Source: Zemynaea arenosa
GTDB taxonomy: Bacteria; Pseudomonadota; Gammaproteobacteria; Burkholderiales; Burkholderiaceae_D
Assembly (NCBI RefSeq): GCF_004614185.1
Contig: NZ_SPVF01000084.1
Span: 1 to 47,247, forward strand
Direction of reading: 5' to 3'
Length of the DNA: 47,247 bases
In this document: piece by piece, positions 31,454 through 41,566 of the stretch
Position numbering within the stretch: position 1 is the stretch's first letter
Layout: each line of letters opens with the position of its first letter
Made by a program: the position numbers and the translations under genes
The notes under the pieces: generated by a model
Database searches by the model: none
What the model saw: the letters and a program-made list of their open reading frames with translations, nothing else
Told to the model about the DNA's origin: nothing

Positions 31454-33673
31454 ATGCGTATCGAATGGATGTCCCAGGGCGAAGCGCCCGCTGCGGAGCA
31501 GCCGCACGTCCTGTCGCGCCGCGGCTTCATGAAGGCCGGCGCCGTCGCCGGCGGCGGTCTGGTGCTGGGCTTCTTCATGCCCGGTGCGCACAAGTTCGCG
31601 CAGGCAGCCGGTCCAGCCCAGTCGTTCCCGCCGAATGCCTTTCTGCGCATCGCGCCGGACAACACGGTGACCATCGCCGTCAACCGCTTGGAGTTCGGCC
31701 AGGGCGCGGCCACCGGCCTGCCCATGGCGATCGCCGATGAACTGGACGCCGACTGGTCGCTGGTGCGCGCGGAACTGGCGCCGGCGGCGGACGTGTACAA
31801 GGACCCTGGCTTCGGCATGCAGATGACCGGCGGCTCCGGCTCCATCGCGCGCTCGTTCACCCAGTACCGCGAGATCGGCGCGCGCGCACGCGCGATGCTG
31901 GTGTCGGCGGCCGCGCAGCAGTGGAACGTGAAGCCGGAGCAGTGCCGCACCTCGAAGAGCACCGTGTTTGGCCCGGCGGGCCAGAAGGCGACCTATGGTG
32001 CGCTGGCCGATGCGGCCATGAAGCTGCCGGTGCCCGAGCAGGCGGTCCTCAAGGATGCCAAGCAGTTCACCCTGATCGGCAAGCCGACCCGCCGCCTCGA
32101 TGCGCGCGCCAAGTCGACCGGCCGGCAGCAGTTCGGCATGGACTTCAAGCCGGAAGGCGCGAAGGTGGCCGTGGTGGCGCGGCCACCGGTGTTCGGCGCC
32201 AAGGTGGCGAGCTTCGACGCGGCCAAGGCGCTCGCGATGCCGGGCGTGCGCGCCGTGCTGCAGGTGCCGACCGACCGTGGCGGCAGCGGCATCGCGGTGA
32301 TCGCGGACGGCTACTGGCCTGCCAAGCAGGCGCGCGAGGCGCTCGACATCAAATGGGACACTTCGGCCGTCGAGAAGGTCAGCAGCGACAAGCTGTTCGC
32401 GGACTACGCGGCGCTGGCGAAAACGCCGGGCGCGGTGGCGAAGAAGGCCGACATCTCCGCGCTGGCGGGCGCGCCGAAGAAGATCTCGGCCGTCTACGAA
32501 TTCCCCTACCTGGCGCACGCGCCGATGGAGCCGCTCAACTGCGTGGTGGACTTGAAGGATGACCGCTGCACCGTGTGGGCCGGCACTCAGTTCCAGACCG
32601 TGGACCATGGCGCAATCGCGCGTACGGCGGGTCTCGATCCATCCAAGGTTACGCTGAATACGATGATGGCCGGTGGCGGTTTTGGCCGCCGCGCGGTGCC
32701 GACCTCGGACTACATCGTGGAAGCGGTGAACATCGCCAAGGCCTGGAAGGGCGCGGGCCATGCGGAGCCGGTGAAGGTGATCTGGAGCCGGGAAGACGAC
32801 ATCCGGGGCGGCTACTACCGCCCGGCGGTGCTGCACCGCGCGGAGATCGGGCTGGACGCCAAGGGCAATATCGTCGCCTGGGACCACGGCATCGTGGGCC
32901 AGTCCATCATGGCCGGTACGCCCTTTGAAAAGTTCGGCATCAAGAACGGCGTGGACGACACGCTGGTCGAAGGCATGGGCAAGCCGTACGCGGTGCCGAT
33001 GAACCTCTCGGTCCATATGCCGAAGGTGAATGTGCCTGTGTTGTGGTGGCGCTCCGTGGGTTCGACCCACACGGCCTTCGTGATGGAGACGCTGATCGAC
33101 GAAGCCGCTGCGGCTGCTGGCAAGGATCCGGTCGCGTACCGTAAGCAGCTGATCCCGGCGGAGCACAGGCGCCATCACGCCGCGCTGGACCTGGCGGTGG
33201 CCAAGTCGGGCTACGGCAAGAAGCCGCTGCCGAAAGGGCATGCCTGGGGCGTGGCGCTGCACGAGTCCTTCAACTCGGTGGTGGCGTATGTGGTGGAAGC
33301 GTCGGTGTCCAAGGATGGCACGCCCAAGCTGCACAACGTGACGGCAGCGGTGCATTGCAACCTGGCCGTGAACCCGATGTCGGTGGAAGCGCAGGTGCAG
33401 GGTGCAGCGCTGATGGCCGTCGGCACCACGCTGCCGGGGGCTGCGATCACGCTGAAGGACGGGGTGGTGGAGCAGGAGAACTTCAATACCTACACCGTGG
33501 CCCGCATGCCGGACATGCCGCACGTCGCCGTGTTCATCGTGCCGTCCACGGATGCGCCGACCGGCATCGGTGAACCGGGCCTGCCGCCACTGGCGCCGGC
33601 TTATGCCAACGCCATCGCCAAGGCGACGGGCAAGCGGCTGCGCAAGCTGCCGTTCGACCTGAAGGCTGTGTAA
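31454..33673 (+). CDS. Molybdopterin-binding large subunit (IorB-like), Tat-exported
   Basis: A 739-residue molybdenum hydroxylase subunit. It begins with a twin-arginine signal (SRRGFMKAGAVAGGGLVLGF). It shows the family blocks FLRIAPDNTVTIAVNRLEFG, MTGGSGSIARSF, YEFPYLAHAPMEPLNCVV, GGGFGRRAVPTSDYIVEAV, WWRSVGSTHTAFVMETLIDE and a late TGIGEPGLPPLAPAYANAI with the active-site glutamate region. Close relatives oxidise N-heterocycles or aldehydes in the periplasm; the substrate here is unknown. TAAGGAG precedes the ATG. It forms an operon with the iron-sulfur subunit and a MocA-like nucleotidyltransferase gene 3 bases downstream, consistent with a cofactor of the MCD type. Confidence 0.93.
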   Translation: MRIEWMSQGEAPAAEQPHVLSRRGFMKAGAVAGGGLVLGFFMPGAHKFAQAAGPAQSFPPNAFLRIAPDNTVTIAVNRLEFGQGAATGLPMAIADELDADWSLVRAELAPAADVYKDPGFGMQMTGGSGSIARSFTQYREIGARARAMLVSAAAQQWNVKPEQCRTSKSTVFGPAGQKATYGALADAAMKLPVPEQAVLKDAKQFTLIGKPTRRLDARAKSTGRQQFGMDFKPEGAKVAVVARPPVFGAKVASFDAAKALAMPGVRAVLQVPTDRGGSGIAVIADGYWPAKQAREALDIKWDTSAVEKVSSDKLFADYAALAKTPGAVAKKADISALAGAPKKISAVYEFPYLAHAPMEPLNCVVDLKDDRCTVWAGTQFQTVDHGAIARTAGLDPSKVTLNTMMAGGGFGRRAVPTSDYIVEAVNIAKAWKGAGHAEPVKVIWSREDDIRGGYYRPAVLHRAEIGLDAKGNIVAWDHGIVGQSIMAGTPFEKFGIKNGVDDTLVEGMGKPYAVPMNLSVHMPKVNVPVLWWRSVGSTHTAFVMETLIDEAAAAAGKDPVAYRKQLIPAEHRRHHAALDLAVAKSGYGKKPLPKGHAWGVALHESFNSVVAYVVEASVSKDGTPKLHNVTAAVHCNLAVNPMSVEAQVQGAALMAVGTTLPGAAITLKDGVVEQENFNTYTVARMPDMPHVAVFIVPSTDAPTGIGEPGLPPLAPAYANAIAKATGKRLRKLPFDLKAV

Positions 33674-33676
33674 GCC

Positions 33677-34255
33677 ATGTACCCCGCCGGCATCCTGCTC
33701 GCCGCCGGCCGGGGTTCGCGTTTCGATCCCTCCGGCGCAGCGAACAAGCTGCTGGCGCCGCTTCCCGGCGGGTACACGGTCGCCGGGGCGGCGGCGCGTA
33801 ATCTGCGCCGCGTGCTGCCCAATGTGCTGGCGGTGGTGCGGCCGGGGGACTTTGCGCTCACTGCGGAACTGCGCGCGGCGGGCTGCGACATCCTTGAATG
33901 CCTGAATTCGTCCGAAGGGATGGCGGCGTCGCTGGTGGATGCCGTGCGCTTTACGTCGCCGTCGCCATTCGGCTGGATCGTGGCGCTGGCGGACATGCCG
34001 TTCGTGGAGCCGTCCAGCATCCAGGCGCTGTGGGATGCGCTGGCCGATGGCGCGTCTATAGCGGCGCCGGTGTTCGCGGGCCAGCGCGGAAATCCCGTGG
34101 CGTTCGCGCCCGAGCACCGGGACGCTTTGCTGGCGCTGCGTGGCGACCAGGGCGCGCGGTCTTTGCTGCAGGCGGGCGATGTCACACTCGTCGAGGTAGA
34201 CGACCCAGGCGTACTGCGTGACGTCGATCTGCGCTCTGACCTCCCTGCCGATTGA
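33677..34255 (+). CDS. MocA-like molybdenum cofactor nucleotidyltransferase
   Basis: A 192-residue NTP transferase: ILLAAGRGSRFDPSG (nucleotide loop), NKLLAPLPGG, WIVALADMPFVEP with the metal-binding D of ADMP, and QRGNPVAF. This is the MobA/MocA fold. MocA adds CMP to molybdopterin for xanthine-dehydrogenase-type enzymes, which fits its place 3 bases after the large-subunit gene; an MobA-type GMP transfer is less likely. The protein is a little shorter in its C-terminus than some MocA proteins. It is probably translationally coupled; the downstream peptidase ATG is 38 bases past its stop. Confidence 0.85.
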   Translation: MYPAGILLAAGRGSRFDPSGAANKLLAPLPGGYTVAGAAARNLRRVLPNVLAVVRPGDFALTAELRAAGCDILECLNSSEGMAASLVDAVRFTSPSPFGWIVALADMPFVEPSSIQALWDALADGASIAAPVFAGQRGNPVAFAPEHRDALLALRGDQGARSLLQAGDVTLVEVDDPGVLRDVDLRSDLPAD

Positions 34256-34293
34256 AGTACACTGTGCTCCTCCCGATAGAGGCGCATAGGTAC

Positions 34294-36105
34294 ATGAAAC
34301 GACAGATCACCAAACGCACCGCGGCGGACCCCGCGGTGCAGTATTCCATCCTTCCCAAGGACCTCTCCGGCCATCTCTTCGAAGTCACGCTGCGCGTGGC
34401 GGCACCCGCACCGGAAGGGCAACTGTTCGTGCTCCCGGCCTGGATCCCGGGCAGCTACATGATCCGCGAATTCGCGCGCAACATCGTGCGCATCCGCGCC
34501 GAGTCGAATGGCGCGGAGGTCAGGCTCACCAAGCTGGATAAGCATAGCTGGCAGGCGGACCCTGTCGAAGGCCCGCTGACGCTGGTGTACGAGGTGTATG
34601 CCTGGGACCTCTCCGTGCGCGCGGCGCACATGGACCAGACCCACGCGTTCTTCAACGGCACCAGCGTGTTCCTGCGCGTGGCCGGGCAGGAGGCGACGCG
34701 GCACGTGGTGGACATCCGCCCGCCGGATGGACCGGAGTCGCGCTACTGGCGCGTGGCCACGGCGCTGCCGGAGCTGGGCGCGAAGCGCTACGGCTTCGGC
34801 ACCTATGCGGCAGATAACTACGATGAGCTGATTGACCATCCGGTGGAGATGGGCGACTTCGCCCTCGGCAGCTTCACCGCGCACGGCGTGGAGCACGACA
34901 TCGTCATCACCGGCCGGGTGCCGAACCTGAATATGGAGCGTCTCGAGCGCGACCTGAAGGTGCTGTGCGAAACGCAGATCGCCTTCTTCGAGCCGAAGAC
35001 GCGCCAGGCGCCGATGCAGCGCTACGTCTTCATGACCATGGCGGTGGGCGATGGCTACGGTGGACTGGAGCACCGCGCGTCCACGGCGCTGATCTGCAAC
35101 CGCAACGACCTGCCGTCGGTTGGCGACCAGGGCAAGCCGCCGAGCGAGGGCTATGTGCGCTTCCTGGGCCTGTGCAGCCATGAGTACTTCCACACCTGGA
35201 ACGTCAAGCGCATGAAGCCTGCGGTGTTTGCGCCCTACGACTATCAAGTGGAAAACTACACGCCACTGCTGTGGTTCTTCGAAGGCTTCACCAGCTACTA
35301 CGACGATCTTCTGCTGCTGCGCTCAGGGCTGATCGACGAGCCAACCTATCTCAAGCTCCTCGGGAAAACCATCGGCAGCGTGTGGCGGGGCAGCGGGCGC
35401 ACCAAGCAGAGTGTGTCCGACTCGAGCTTCGACGCCTGGAGCAAGTACTACCGCATGGACGAAAACGCGCCCAATGCGATCGTCAGCTACTACACCAAGG
35501 GCTCCCTGGTCGGCCTGGGCTTCGACCTGTCGATTCGTGCGAAGACCGAGGGCCGCCGCTCGCTGGACGATGTGATGCGCACGCTGTGGCAGCGCTACGG
35601 ACGCGATTTCTACAGTGGCGGCGGGCGAGGTGTCACGGACCAGGAGCTGGAAGCGCTGTTCGACGAGGTCAGTGGCTTGCGTTTGCGGCCCCTGTTTGAG
35701 CGCTGGGTGCGCGGCACAGAAGACCTGCCGCTGGCCAAGCTGTTCGCGCCTTTCGGCATCAAGCTGGTGGACGAGCGCAAAGGGGACAAGCCTTCGCTGG
35801 ACGTCGGCACCACGCGCGATGGAGCGGATCTCAAGCTCACGCAAGTCCACGAGGGCGGGGCAGCGCATCACGCGGGCCTGTCCGCAGGCGATATCGTGCT
35901 GGCGCTGGATGGCTTGCGCGTTGGCGGCAACCTTGAGGCAATGCTGGCGCGCTACCAGGTGGGCGACGCGGTCAGCGTGCATGCCTTCCGCCGCGACGAG
36001 CTGCTCGCCTTCTCGGTCACCCTGCAGGGCGAGCGGGTTCCCAACATCAGCCTCACGGTGGCCGATAAAAAGGCCGCCCTCAAGCGGCCCAGCCAAGTCA
36101 AGTAG
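34294..36105 (+). CDS. M61 glycyl aminopeptidase-family metallopeptidase with PDZ domain
   Basis: A 603-residue zinc peptidase of family M61. The N-terminal beta-domain (about 15-165) is followed by the catalytic domain with H296-E-Y-F-H300 in CSHEYFHTWNVKRMKP, an LWFFEGFTSYYDDLLL block with the third zinc ligand Glu, and a PDZ-like domain near the C-terminus (about 495-585; HHAGLSAGDIVLALDGLRVG). No signal peptide, so probably cytoplasmic. M61 enzymes release N-terminal Gly or Ala. The start at 34294 was preferred because the conserved region begins soon after; a TTG at 34252 overlaps the MocA stop. It converges on trpC with 3 bases between stops. Confidence 0.9.
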   Translation: MKRQITKRTAADPAVQYSILPKDLSGHLFEVTLRVAAPAPEGQLFVLPAWIPGSYMIREFARNIVRIRAESNGAEVRLTKLDKHSWQADPVEGPLTLVYEVYAWDLSVRAAHMDQTHAFFNGTSVFLRVAGQEATRHVVDIRPPDGPESRYWRVATALPELGAKRYGFGTYAADNYDELIDHPVEMGDFALGSFTAHGVEHDIVITGRVPNLNMERLERDLKVLCETQIAFFEPKTRQAPMQRYVFMTMAVGDGYGGLEHRASTALICNRNDLPSVGDQGKPPSEGYVRFLGLCSHEYFHTWNVKRMKPAVFAPYDYQVENYTPLLWFFEGFTSYYDDLLLLRSGLIDEPTYLKLLGKTIGSVWRGSGRTKQSVSDSSFDAWSKYYRMDENAPNAIVSYYTKGSLVGLGFDLSIRAKTEGRRSLDDVMRTLWQRYGRDFYSGGGRGVTDQELEALFDEVSGLRLRPLFERWVRGTEDLPLAKLFAPFGIKLVDERKGDKPSLDVGTTRDGADLKLTQVHEGGAAHHAGLSAGDIVLALDGLRVGGNLEAMLARYQVGDAVSVHAFRRDELLAFSVTLQGERVPNISLTVADKKAALKRPSQVK

Positions 36106-36108
36106 TCC

Positions 36109-36909
36109 TTACGCGAACAATCGCGCGAGCTCGGTCCCCGGATCGGGCGCGCGCATGAATGCTTCGCCGACCAGGAAGGCATGCACGTCGTGCTCGCGCA
36201 TGCGCTCCACGTCGTCCGGCACCAGGATGCCCGACTCGGTGACCACCAGGCGGTCCTTCGGCATGCGCGGAAGCAGGCCGATGGTGGTCTCCAGCGACAC
36301 CTCGAAAGTGCGCAGGTTGCGGTTGTTGACGCCCACCAGCGGCGTCTTGAGCTTGAGCGCCGCCGTGAGTTCTTCGCCATCGTGCACCTCGACCAGCACG
36401 TCCATGCCCAGTTCGAGCGCACAGGCCTCCAGCTCCGCCATCAAGCCGTGGTCCAGTGCTGCCACGATCAGCAGGATGCAATCGGCCCCCATCGCCCGCG
36501 CCTCGTACACCTGGTACAGGTCGATCATGAAGTCCTTGCGCAGCACCGGGATGTCGACTGCGGCACGCGCCTGCTTCAGGTAATCGGCCGAGCCCTGGAA
36601 GAACTTTTCGTCGGTGAGCACCGACAGGCACGCTGCGCCATGCTTCGCATACGACTCGGCGATGTTCGGGGGGCGGAAGTCCGCGCGGATGACGCCCTTG
36701 GATGGGGAGGCTTTCTTCACTTCGGCGATCACGCCCGCGCGCCCGGCCGCGATGGTGCGGCGCAGGCTCGCCTCAAAACCACGGATGCCCGCGCGCAGTT
36801 CGCCGTCGCCTTCCACCTCGCGCCGCAGGCTGAAAAGGTCGCGCTTTTTCTTCGCCGCCGCGACTTCATCGCGCTTGACGTCGATGATTTTGTTGAGGAT
36901 ATCCGCCAT
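36109..36909 (-). CDS. trpC: Indole-3-glycerol phosphate synthase
   Basis: A 266-residue TIM-barrel enzyme that closes the indole ring from carboxyphenylaminodeoxyribulose phosphate in tryptophan synthesis. It has the signature [35 protein letters not shown] with catalytic Lys, [26 protein letters not shown] and [12 protein letters not shown]. It is the last gene of the trp cluster, but separated from trpD by a LysE-type exporter gene; its ATG is 5 bases after that gene's stop. Confidence 0.97.
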   Translation of the reverse strand: MADILNKIIDVKRDEVAAAKKKRDLFSLRREVEGDGELRAGIRGFEASLRRTIAAGRAGVIAEVKKASPSKGVIRADFRPPNIAESYAKHGAACLSVLTDEKFFQGSADYLKQARAAVDIPVLRKDFMIDLYQVYEARAMGADCILLIVAALDHGLMAELEACALELGMDVLVEVHDGEELTAALKLKTPLVGVNNRNLRTFEVSLETTIGLLPRMPKDRLVVTESGILVPDDVERMREHDVHAFLVGEAFMRAPDPGTELARLFA

Positions 36910-36914
36910 GTGTA

Positions 36915-37550
36915 TCAGTTCCTTTCCGCCAGCGCCAGGCGCAGGCCGAGCCAGACGAACAGGCCGCCCGTCACCCGGTTGAGCACCTTGGACGCCGTCG
37001 GGCTCAATTTGATGCGGGCGCTCGCCTTGGCCGTGAACACGGCGAGGAAACAGCACCACAGCATGCCGTTGAAGTCGAAAATCAGCCCGAGCACGATGAA
37101 CGCCAGCGGCTTGTTCGCCGCATGTACGTCAATGAACTGCGGGACGAACGCGAGGAAGAACAGCGCCACTTTCGGGTTGAGCACATTGGTCAGGAAGCCT
37201 TGCGCGTAGATGCGCGCGTAGGGCAGGGCCGGCAGGTCCGCCTGCACCGCCTTGGGCGCGCCGCCCGGCGTGCGCAGCAGGCCCCAGGCCATCCACAGGA
37301 TGTAGGCAGCGCCCACATACTTGACCACCGTGAAGGCAGTGGCCGAGGTGGCGAGAATGGCCGACAGGCCGAGCGCTGCGAACAGGATGTGCACCAGGGT
37401 GCCGGTGGTGATGCCCAGCGTTGCAGCCACGCCAGCACGCCAGCCCTGGGTGGCGCTGCGCGTCATGATCAGCAGCGAATCCGGGCCGGGCAGGATGTTG
37501 AGCAGGAGGCCGGAGAGGACGAAGACAGGCAGGTCGTGAATTCCGAGCAT
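36915..37550 (-). CDS. LysE/RhtB-family amino acid exporter
   Basis: A 211-residue inner-membrane protein with six helices. [20 protein letters not shown] is the classical LysE/RhtB opening, followed by [15 protein letters not shown] and [20 protein letters not shown]. Family members export amino acids such as homoserine, threonine or aromatic compounds. Its position between trpD and trpC (4-base and 5-base gaps) suggests co-transcription with the trp genes and a possible role in aromatic amino acid or precursor efflux (inference). The ATG was set at 37550; upstream in-frame sequence overlaps trpD. Confidence 0.92.
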   Translation of the reverse strand: MLGIHDLPVFVLSGLLLNILPGPDSLLIMTRSATQGWRAGVAATLGITTGTLVHILFAALGLSAILATSATAFTVVKYVGAAYILWMAWGLLRTPGGAPKAVQADLPALPYARIYAQGFLTNVLNPKVALFFLAFVPQFIDVHAANKPLAFIVLGLIFDFNGMLWCCFLAVFTAKASARIKLSPTASKVLNRVTGGLFVWLGLRLALAERN

Positions 37551-37554
37551 GGCC

Positions 37555-38586
37555 TCAGCCCCCCAGCTGGCGCGTGACCTGGACGAACTGGTCCAGCTTC
37601 CGCAGCGCGGCGCCGGACTTGATCGTCGCCCGCGCGCGCGCCAAGCCGTCTTCGATTGACGAGGCGACACCCGCCGCATACAGCGCCACGCCCGCATTGA
37701 GCGCGACGATATCGTAGGCCGGACCGGGTTCGCCGCGCAGTGCTTCGATCATGCGCGCTTTGGATTCTTCCGCATTCGCCACCTTGAGGTTGCGCGTCGC
37801 GATCATCTGCAGGCCGAAGTCCTCGGGATGAATCTCGTACTCGCGGATCTCGCCGTTGACCAGCTCCCCGACCATGGTGCCCGCGCCCAGCGAGACTTCG
37901 TCCATGTTGTCGCGGCCCCAGACCACCACCGCATGCTGCGCACCGAGGCGCTGCAGCACGCGCACTTGGATGCCGACGAGATCCGGGTGGAACACGCCCA
38001 TCAGGATGTTCGGCGCGCCCGCAGGATTGGTCAGCGGGCCGAGGATGTTGAAGATCGAGCGCACGCCCAGCTCTTTGCGTACCGGGGCTACGTGCTTCAT
38101 GGCGCTGTGGTGGTTGGGCGCGAACATGAAACCGATGCCCGTCTGCGCGATCGACTGCGCGATCTGCTCCGGCTTCAAATTGATGTTGGCGCCCAGCGAC
38201 TCGATGACGTCCGCGCTGCCGGAAGACGAGGATACGCTGCGGCCCCCGTGCTTGGCCACGCGCGCGCCCGCTGCGGCGGCCACGAACATGGTCGCGGTGG
38301 AGATGTTGAAGGTGTGCGCGGAATCGCCACCGGTGCCAACGATGTCGAGCAGGTTGGTGGTGTCCGCCATCGGCACCTTGGTCGAGAATTCGCGCATCAC
38401 CTGGGCGGCGGCGGTGATCTCGCCAATGGTTTCCTTCTTCACGCGCAGGCCCATGGTGAGTGCGGCGACCATCACGGGGGACATCTGGCCGGACATAATC
38501 TGCCGGAACAGGTGCAGCATCTCGTCGTGGAAGATCTCGCGGTGTTCGATGCAGCGGACCAGGGCTTCCTGAGGTGTAATGTTCAT
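37555..38586 (-). CDS. trpD: Anthranilate phosphoribosyltransferase
   Basis: A 343-residue enzyme adding phosphoribosyl from PRPP to anthranilate. It has the PRPP loop [57 protein letters not shown] and [13 protein letters not shown], all as in functional TrpD. It has a normal length and starts 19 bases after trpG. Confidence 0.97.
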   Translation of the reverse strand: MNITPQEALVRCIEHREIFHDEMLHLFRQIMSGQMSPVMVAALTMGLRVKKETIGEITAAAQVMREFSTKVPMADTTNLLDIVGTGGDSAHTFNISTATMFVAAAAGARVAKHGGRSVSSSSGSADVIESLGANINLKPEQIAQSIAQTGIGFMFAPNHHSAMKHVAPVRKELGVRSIFNILGPLTNPAGAPNILMGVFHPDLVGIQVRVLQRLGAQHAVVVWGRDNMDEVSLGAGTMVGELVNGEIREYEIHPEDFGLQMIATRNLKVANAEESKARMIEALRGEPGPAYDIVALNAGVALYAAGVASSIEDGLARARATIKSGAALRKLDQFVQVTRQLGG

Positions 38587-38605
38587 AGTCGTGGGTCCCT
38601 TCTGA

Positions 38606-39169
<564 letters not shown>

Positions 39170-40666
39170 TTAGAACTCCCCGTCCAGGCCATCCTGGACC
39201 TGTTCGGCCGCGCGCAGCACGGCGCGCGCCTTGTTTTCGGTTTCCTGCCATTCCATTTCGGGCACGGAGTCGGCCACGATGCCGGCGGCGGCCTGCACGT
39301 ACAGCATGCCGTCCTTGATCACGCCGGTGCGGATGGCGATCGCCACATCCATCTCGCCGCCGAAGGACAGGTAGCCGCAGGCGCCGCCGTAGATGCCGCG
39401 TTTGACCGGTTCCAGCTCGTCGATGACTTCCATGGCACGCACTTTCGGCGCGCCGGTGAGCGTCCCGGCTGGGAAGGTCGCGCGCAGCACGTCCAGGTTG
39501 GACATGCCGGCCTTCAGCTGGCCCTCCACGTTGGAGACGATGTGCTGCACGTGCGAGTACTTCTCGATCACCAGGCGGTCCGTGACCTTGACGCTGCCGA
39601 TCTCGGAGATGCGGCCCAGATCGTTGCGGGCCAGGTCGATCAGCATCACGTGTTCGGCGATTTCCTTCGGGTCGGCCAGCAGTTCCTTCGCCAGCTCGGC
39701 GTCGCGTTCCGGCGTCGCGCCGCGCGGGCGGGTACCGGCGATGGGGCGCAGCGTGACGGTCTTGCCGCCGTCCGGCGCGGTCTCGTTGCGGACCAGGATC
39801 TCCGGCGAGGCGCCGACGATCTGCAGGTCGCCGAAGTTGTAGTAGTACATGTACGGCGATGGGTTCAGGGAACGCAGCGCGCGGTACAGGGTGAGCGGCG
39901 AATCGGTGTACTTCTTGCGGATACGCTGGCCGATCTGCACCTGCATCAGGTCCCCGGCCATCACGTAATCCTTGGCCTTGGCCACCGCTTCCAGGTAGGC
40001 CGCCTTGTCGAATTCGCGGACCGCTTCGGTGCGGACGGAGCTCGACGTCACTGGCGCATCGACGCCCCGCCTCAGCATCATGCGCAGGTCCTTCAGGCGC
40101 TGGCGCGCTTTCGCGTAGGCCTCGGGCTGGCCCGGGTCGGCGTACACGATCAGATACAGCTTGCCGGAGAGGTTGTCGATGACCGCCAGCTCCTCGGTCA
40201 GCATCAGCTGGATGTCGGGCAGGCCCAGGTCGTCCTTCGGCTGCGAGTGCGCCAGCTTCTTCTCGATGTGGCGCACCGTGTCGTAGCCGAAGTAGCCCGC
40301 CAGCCCACCGCAGAAGCGCGGCAGGCCGGGGCGCAGCGCCACCTTGAAACGGCTTTGGTACTGCTCGATGAATTCGAGCGGGTTGCCCTCGTGGGTCTCG
40401 ATCACTTCCCCGTTCTTCACCACCTCGGTGCGGGTGCCGCTGTTGCGCACCACCGTCGATGCGGGCAGGCCGATGAAGGAGTAGCGCCCAAAGCGCTCGC
40501 CGCCAACGACGGATTCGAGCAGGAAGGTGTTCTTCCCGGTCTGCTGCGTCTGGGCCAGCTTGAGGTAGAGGGTGAGCGGGGTTTCGAGATCGGCGAAGGC
40601 TTCAGCGATCAGCGGAATGCGGTTGTAGCCCTGGTTGGCCAGCGATTTGAATTCGAGTTCGGTCAT
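39170..40666 (-). CDS. trpE: Anthranilate synthase component I
   Basis: A 498-residue chorismate-using enzyme. The N-terminal LLES motif (in [19 protein letters not shown]) is the tryptophan feedback site, so the enzyme is probably inhibited by Trp. The C-terminal chorismate domain has [55 protein letters not shown] and [15 protein letters not shown]. The upstream leader codes for a Trp-rich peptide and has an attenuator hairpin, so transcription is also Trp-controlled. Confidence 0.97.
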   Translation of the reverse strand: MTELEFKSLANQGYNRIPLIAEAFADLETPLTLYLKLAQTQQTGKNTFLLESVVGGERFGRYSFIGLPASTVVRNSGTRTEVVKNGEVIETHEGNPLEFIEQYQSRFKVALRPGLPRFCGGLAGYFGYDTVRHIEKKLAHSQPKDDLGLPDIQLMLTEELAVIDNLSGKLYLIVYADPGQPEAYAKARQRLKDLRMMLRRGVDAPVTSSSVRTEAVREFDKAAYLEAVAKAKDYVMAGDLMQVQIGQRIRKKYTDSPLTLYRALRSLNPSPYMYYYNFGDLQIVGASPEILVRNETAPDGGKTVTLRPIAGTRPRGATPERDAELAKELLADPKEIAEHVMLIDLARNDLGRISEIGSVKVTDRLVIEKYSHVQHIVSNVEGQLKAGMSNLDVLRATFPAGTLTGAPKVRAMEVIDELEPVKRGIYGGACGYLSFGGEMDVAIAIRTGVIKDGMLYVQAAAGIVADSVPEMEWQETENKARAVLRAAEQVQDGLDGEF

Positions 40667-40725
40667 GCTGTTCTCCGGGCCACCCGTGACAGCGTGCGTG
40701 TCAGAGGCGAGGGGTGGCGTGGTTC

Positions 40726-40757
40726 AAAAAACCTGCCGGCGTGAAGACGCACGGCAG
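40726..40757 (-). terminator. trp attenuator (intrinsic terminator in the trpE leader)
   Basis: On the minus strand, a GC-rich hairpin (40757 down to 40733; CTGCC pairing with GGCAG and GCGT with ACGC inside) is followed by six Ts (40731-40726). An alternative pairing, GCAATC in the peptide gene with GATTGC ahead of the terminator, would compete as an antiterminator. It lies between the leader-peptide stop and trpE. Confidence 0.8.
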
Positions 40758-40768
40758 CAATCGGGGGA

Positions 40769-40852
40769 TCAATGAGCCCGGGATTGCCAGCGTCGCCACA
40801 GCCAGGCCTCGATCGAGCCGCCGTGAGTGACAGTGTGTTTTTTGAAGAGCAT
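40769..40852 (-). CDS. trpL: trp leader peptide with three Trp codons
   Basis: A 27-residue frame, ATG 40852 to TGA 40769, ending EAWLWRRWQSRAH. The cluster W17-L-W19-R-R-W22 gives three Trp codons within six, the standard of ribosome-mediated attenuation. It lies 7 bases past the gph stop and 102 bases before trpE, followed by an intrinsic terminator. Stalling at the Trp codons when tryptophan is scarce would free the antiterminator. The ribosome site is weak, usual for such leaders. Confidence 0.85.
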   Translation of the reverse strand: MLFKKHTVTHGGSIEAWLWRRWQSRAH

Positions 40853-40859
40853 GTGAGAG

Positions 40860-41561
40860 TTACAGGACGTCGCGATTGTGTTGACGAATCAGTGTTGCCG
40901 CCTCCAGCAACGTGTCAACTATACCATCGGATTCGATTTCGTGTACAGGCACGCCGTGGTTGTAACCATACGGTACCGTCAGCACGTAGCAGCCGGCCGC
41001 GCGAGCGGCGTGGGCGTCGTTGGAGGAGTCGCCCAAAGCCACCACCTGCTCGGGGGGGCAGCCGAGCGCCTTGCAGGCTTCAGTCAGCGGCATCGGGTCC
41101 GGTTTCTTCTTCGGGAAGGAGTCGCCACCGAAGACGAAGTCGAAGTAGCCGCGCAGGCCTTTCCTGTCCAGCAGGGGGCCCGCGAAGTTCATCGGCTTGT
41201 TGGTCACCACGGCCAGCTTCAGGCCTTCTTCCTTCAGCGCGCGCAGGCCTTCCTTGACGTCGGGGTAGAGGGTGCTGTGGTCCCCGTTGATGGCGATGTA
41301 GTGGCGCTGGTAGGCGGTCATTGCCTCCTCGATGCGCTGCTCGACGCCGGCGTCGTCGTAGTCCAGGGCCAGCACGCCGCGGATCAGGTGCTCCGATCCC
41401 TTGCCGACCAGCTGCGCGATCTGCTCGTGCGTCACCGGCTGGTGCAGGCCGAAGTCCGCGCGCATGCGGTTGATGGCGACGTAAAAGTCGGGGACCGTGT
41501 CGAGCATGGTGCCGTCCAGGTCGACGATGGCGGCGCGGATGCGGTGGGCGAAGCGGGTCAT
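40860..41561 (-). CDS. gph: Phosphoglycolate phosphatase (HAD family)
   Basis: A 233-residue HAD hydrolase. The nucleophile motif is AIVDLDGTMLDTVPDF; then VVTNKPMNFA (motif II), GDSFPKKKPDPMPL (Lys of motif III) and ALGDSSNDAHAARAAGC (motif IV). The conserved place between rpe and trpE in Burkholderiales supports Gph, which dephosphorylates 2-phosphoglycolate. It ends 7 bases before the trp leader peptide, so gph and the trp genes may share a transcript with attenuation between them. Confidence 0.92.
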   Translation of the reverse strand: MTRFAHRIRAAIVDLDGTMLDTVPDFYVAINRMRADFGLHQPVTHEQIAQLVGKGSEHLIRGVLALDYDDAGVEQRIEEAMTAYQRHYIAINGDHSTLYPDVKEGLRALKEEGLKLAVVTNKPMNFAGPLLDRKGLRGYFDFVFGGDSFPKKKPDPMPLTEACKALGCPPEQVVALGDSSNDAHAARAAGCYVLTVPYGYNHGVPVHEIESDGIVDTLLEAATLIRQHNRDVL

Positions 41562-41566
41562 GTGGG

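Noticed and set aside
40772..41257. A 161-codon plus-strand frame across the trp leader and gph
   Set aside because: It is antisense to the trp leader peptide and gph, with no ribosome site and no family match.
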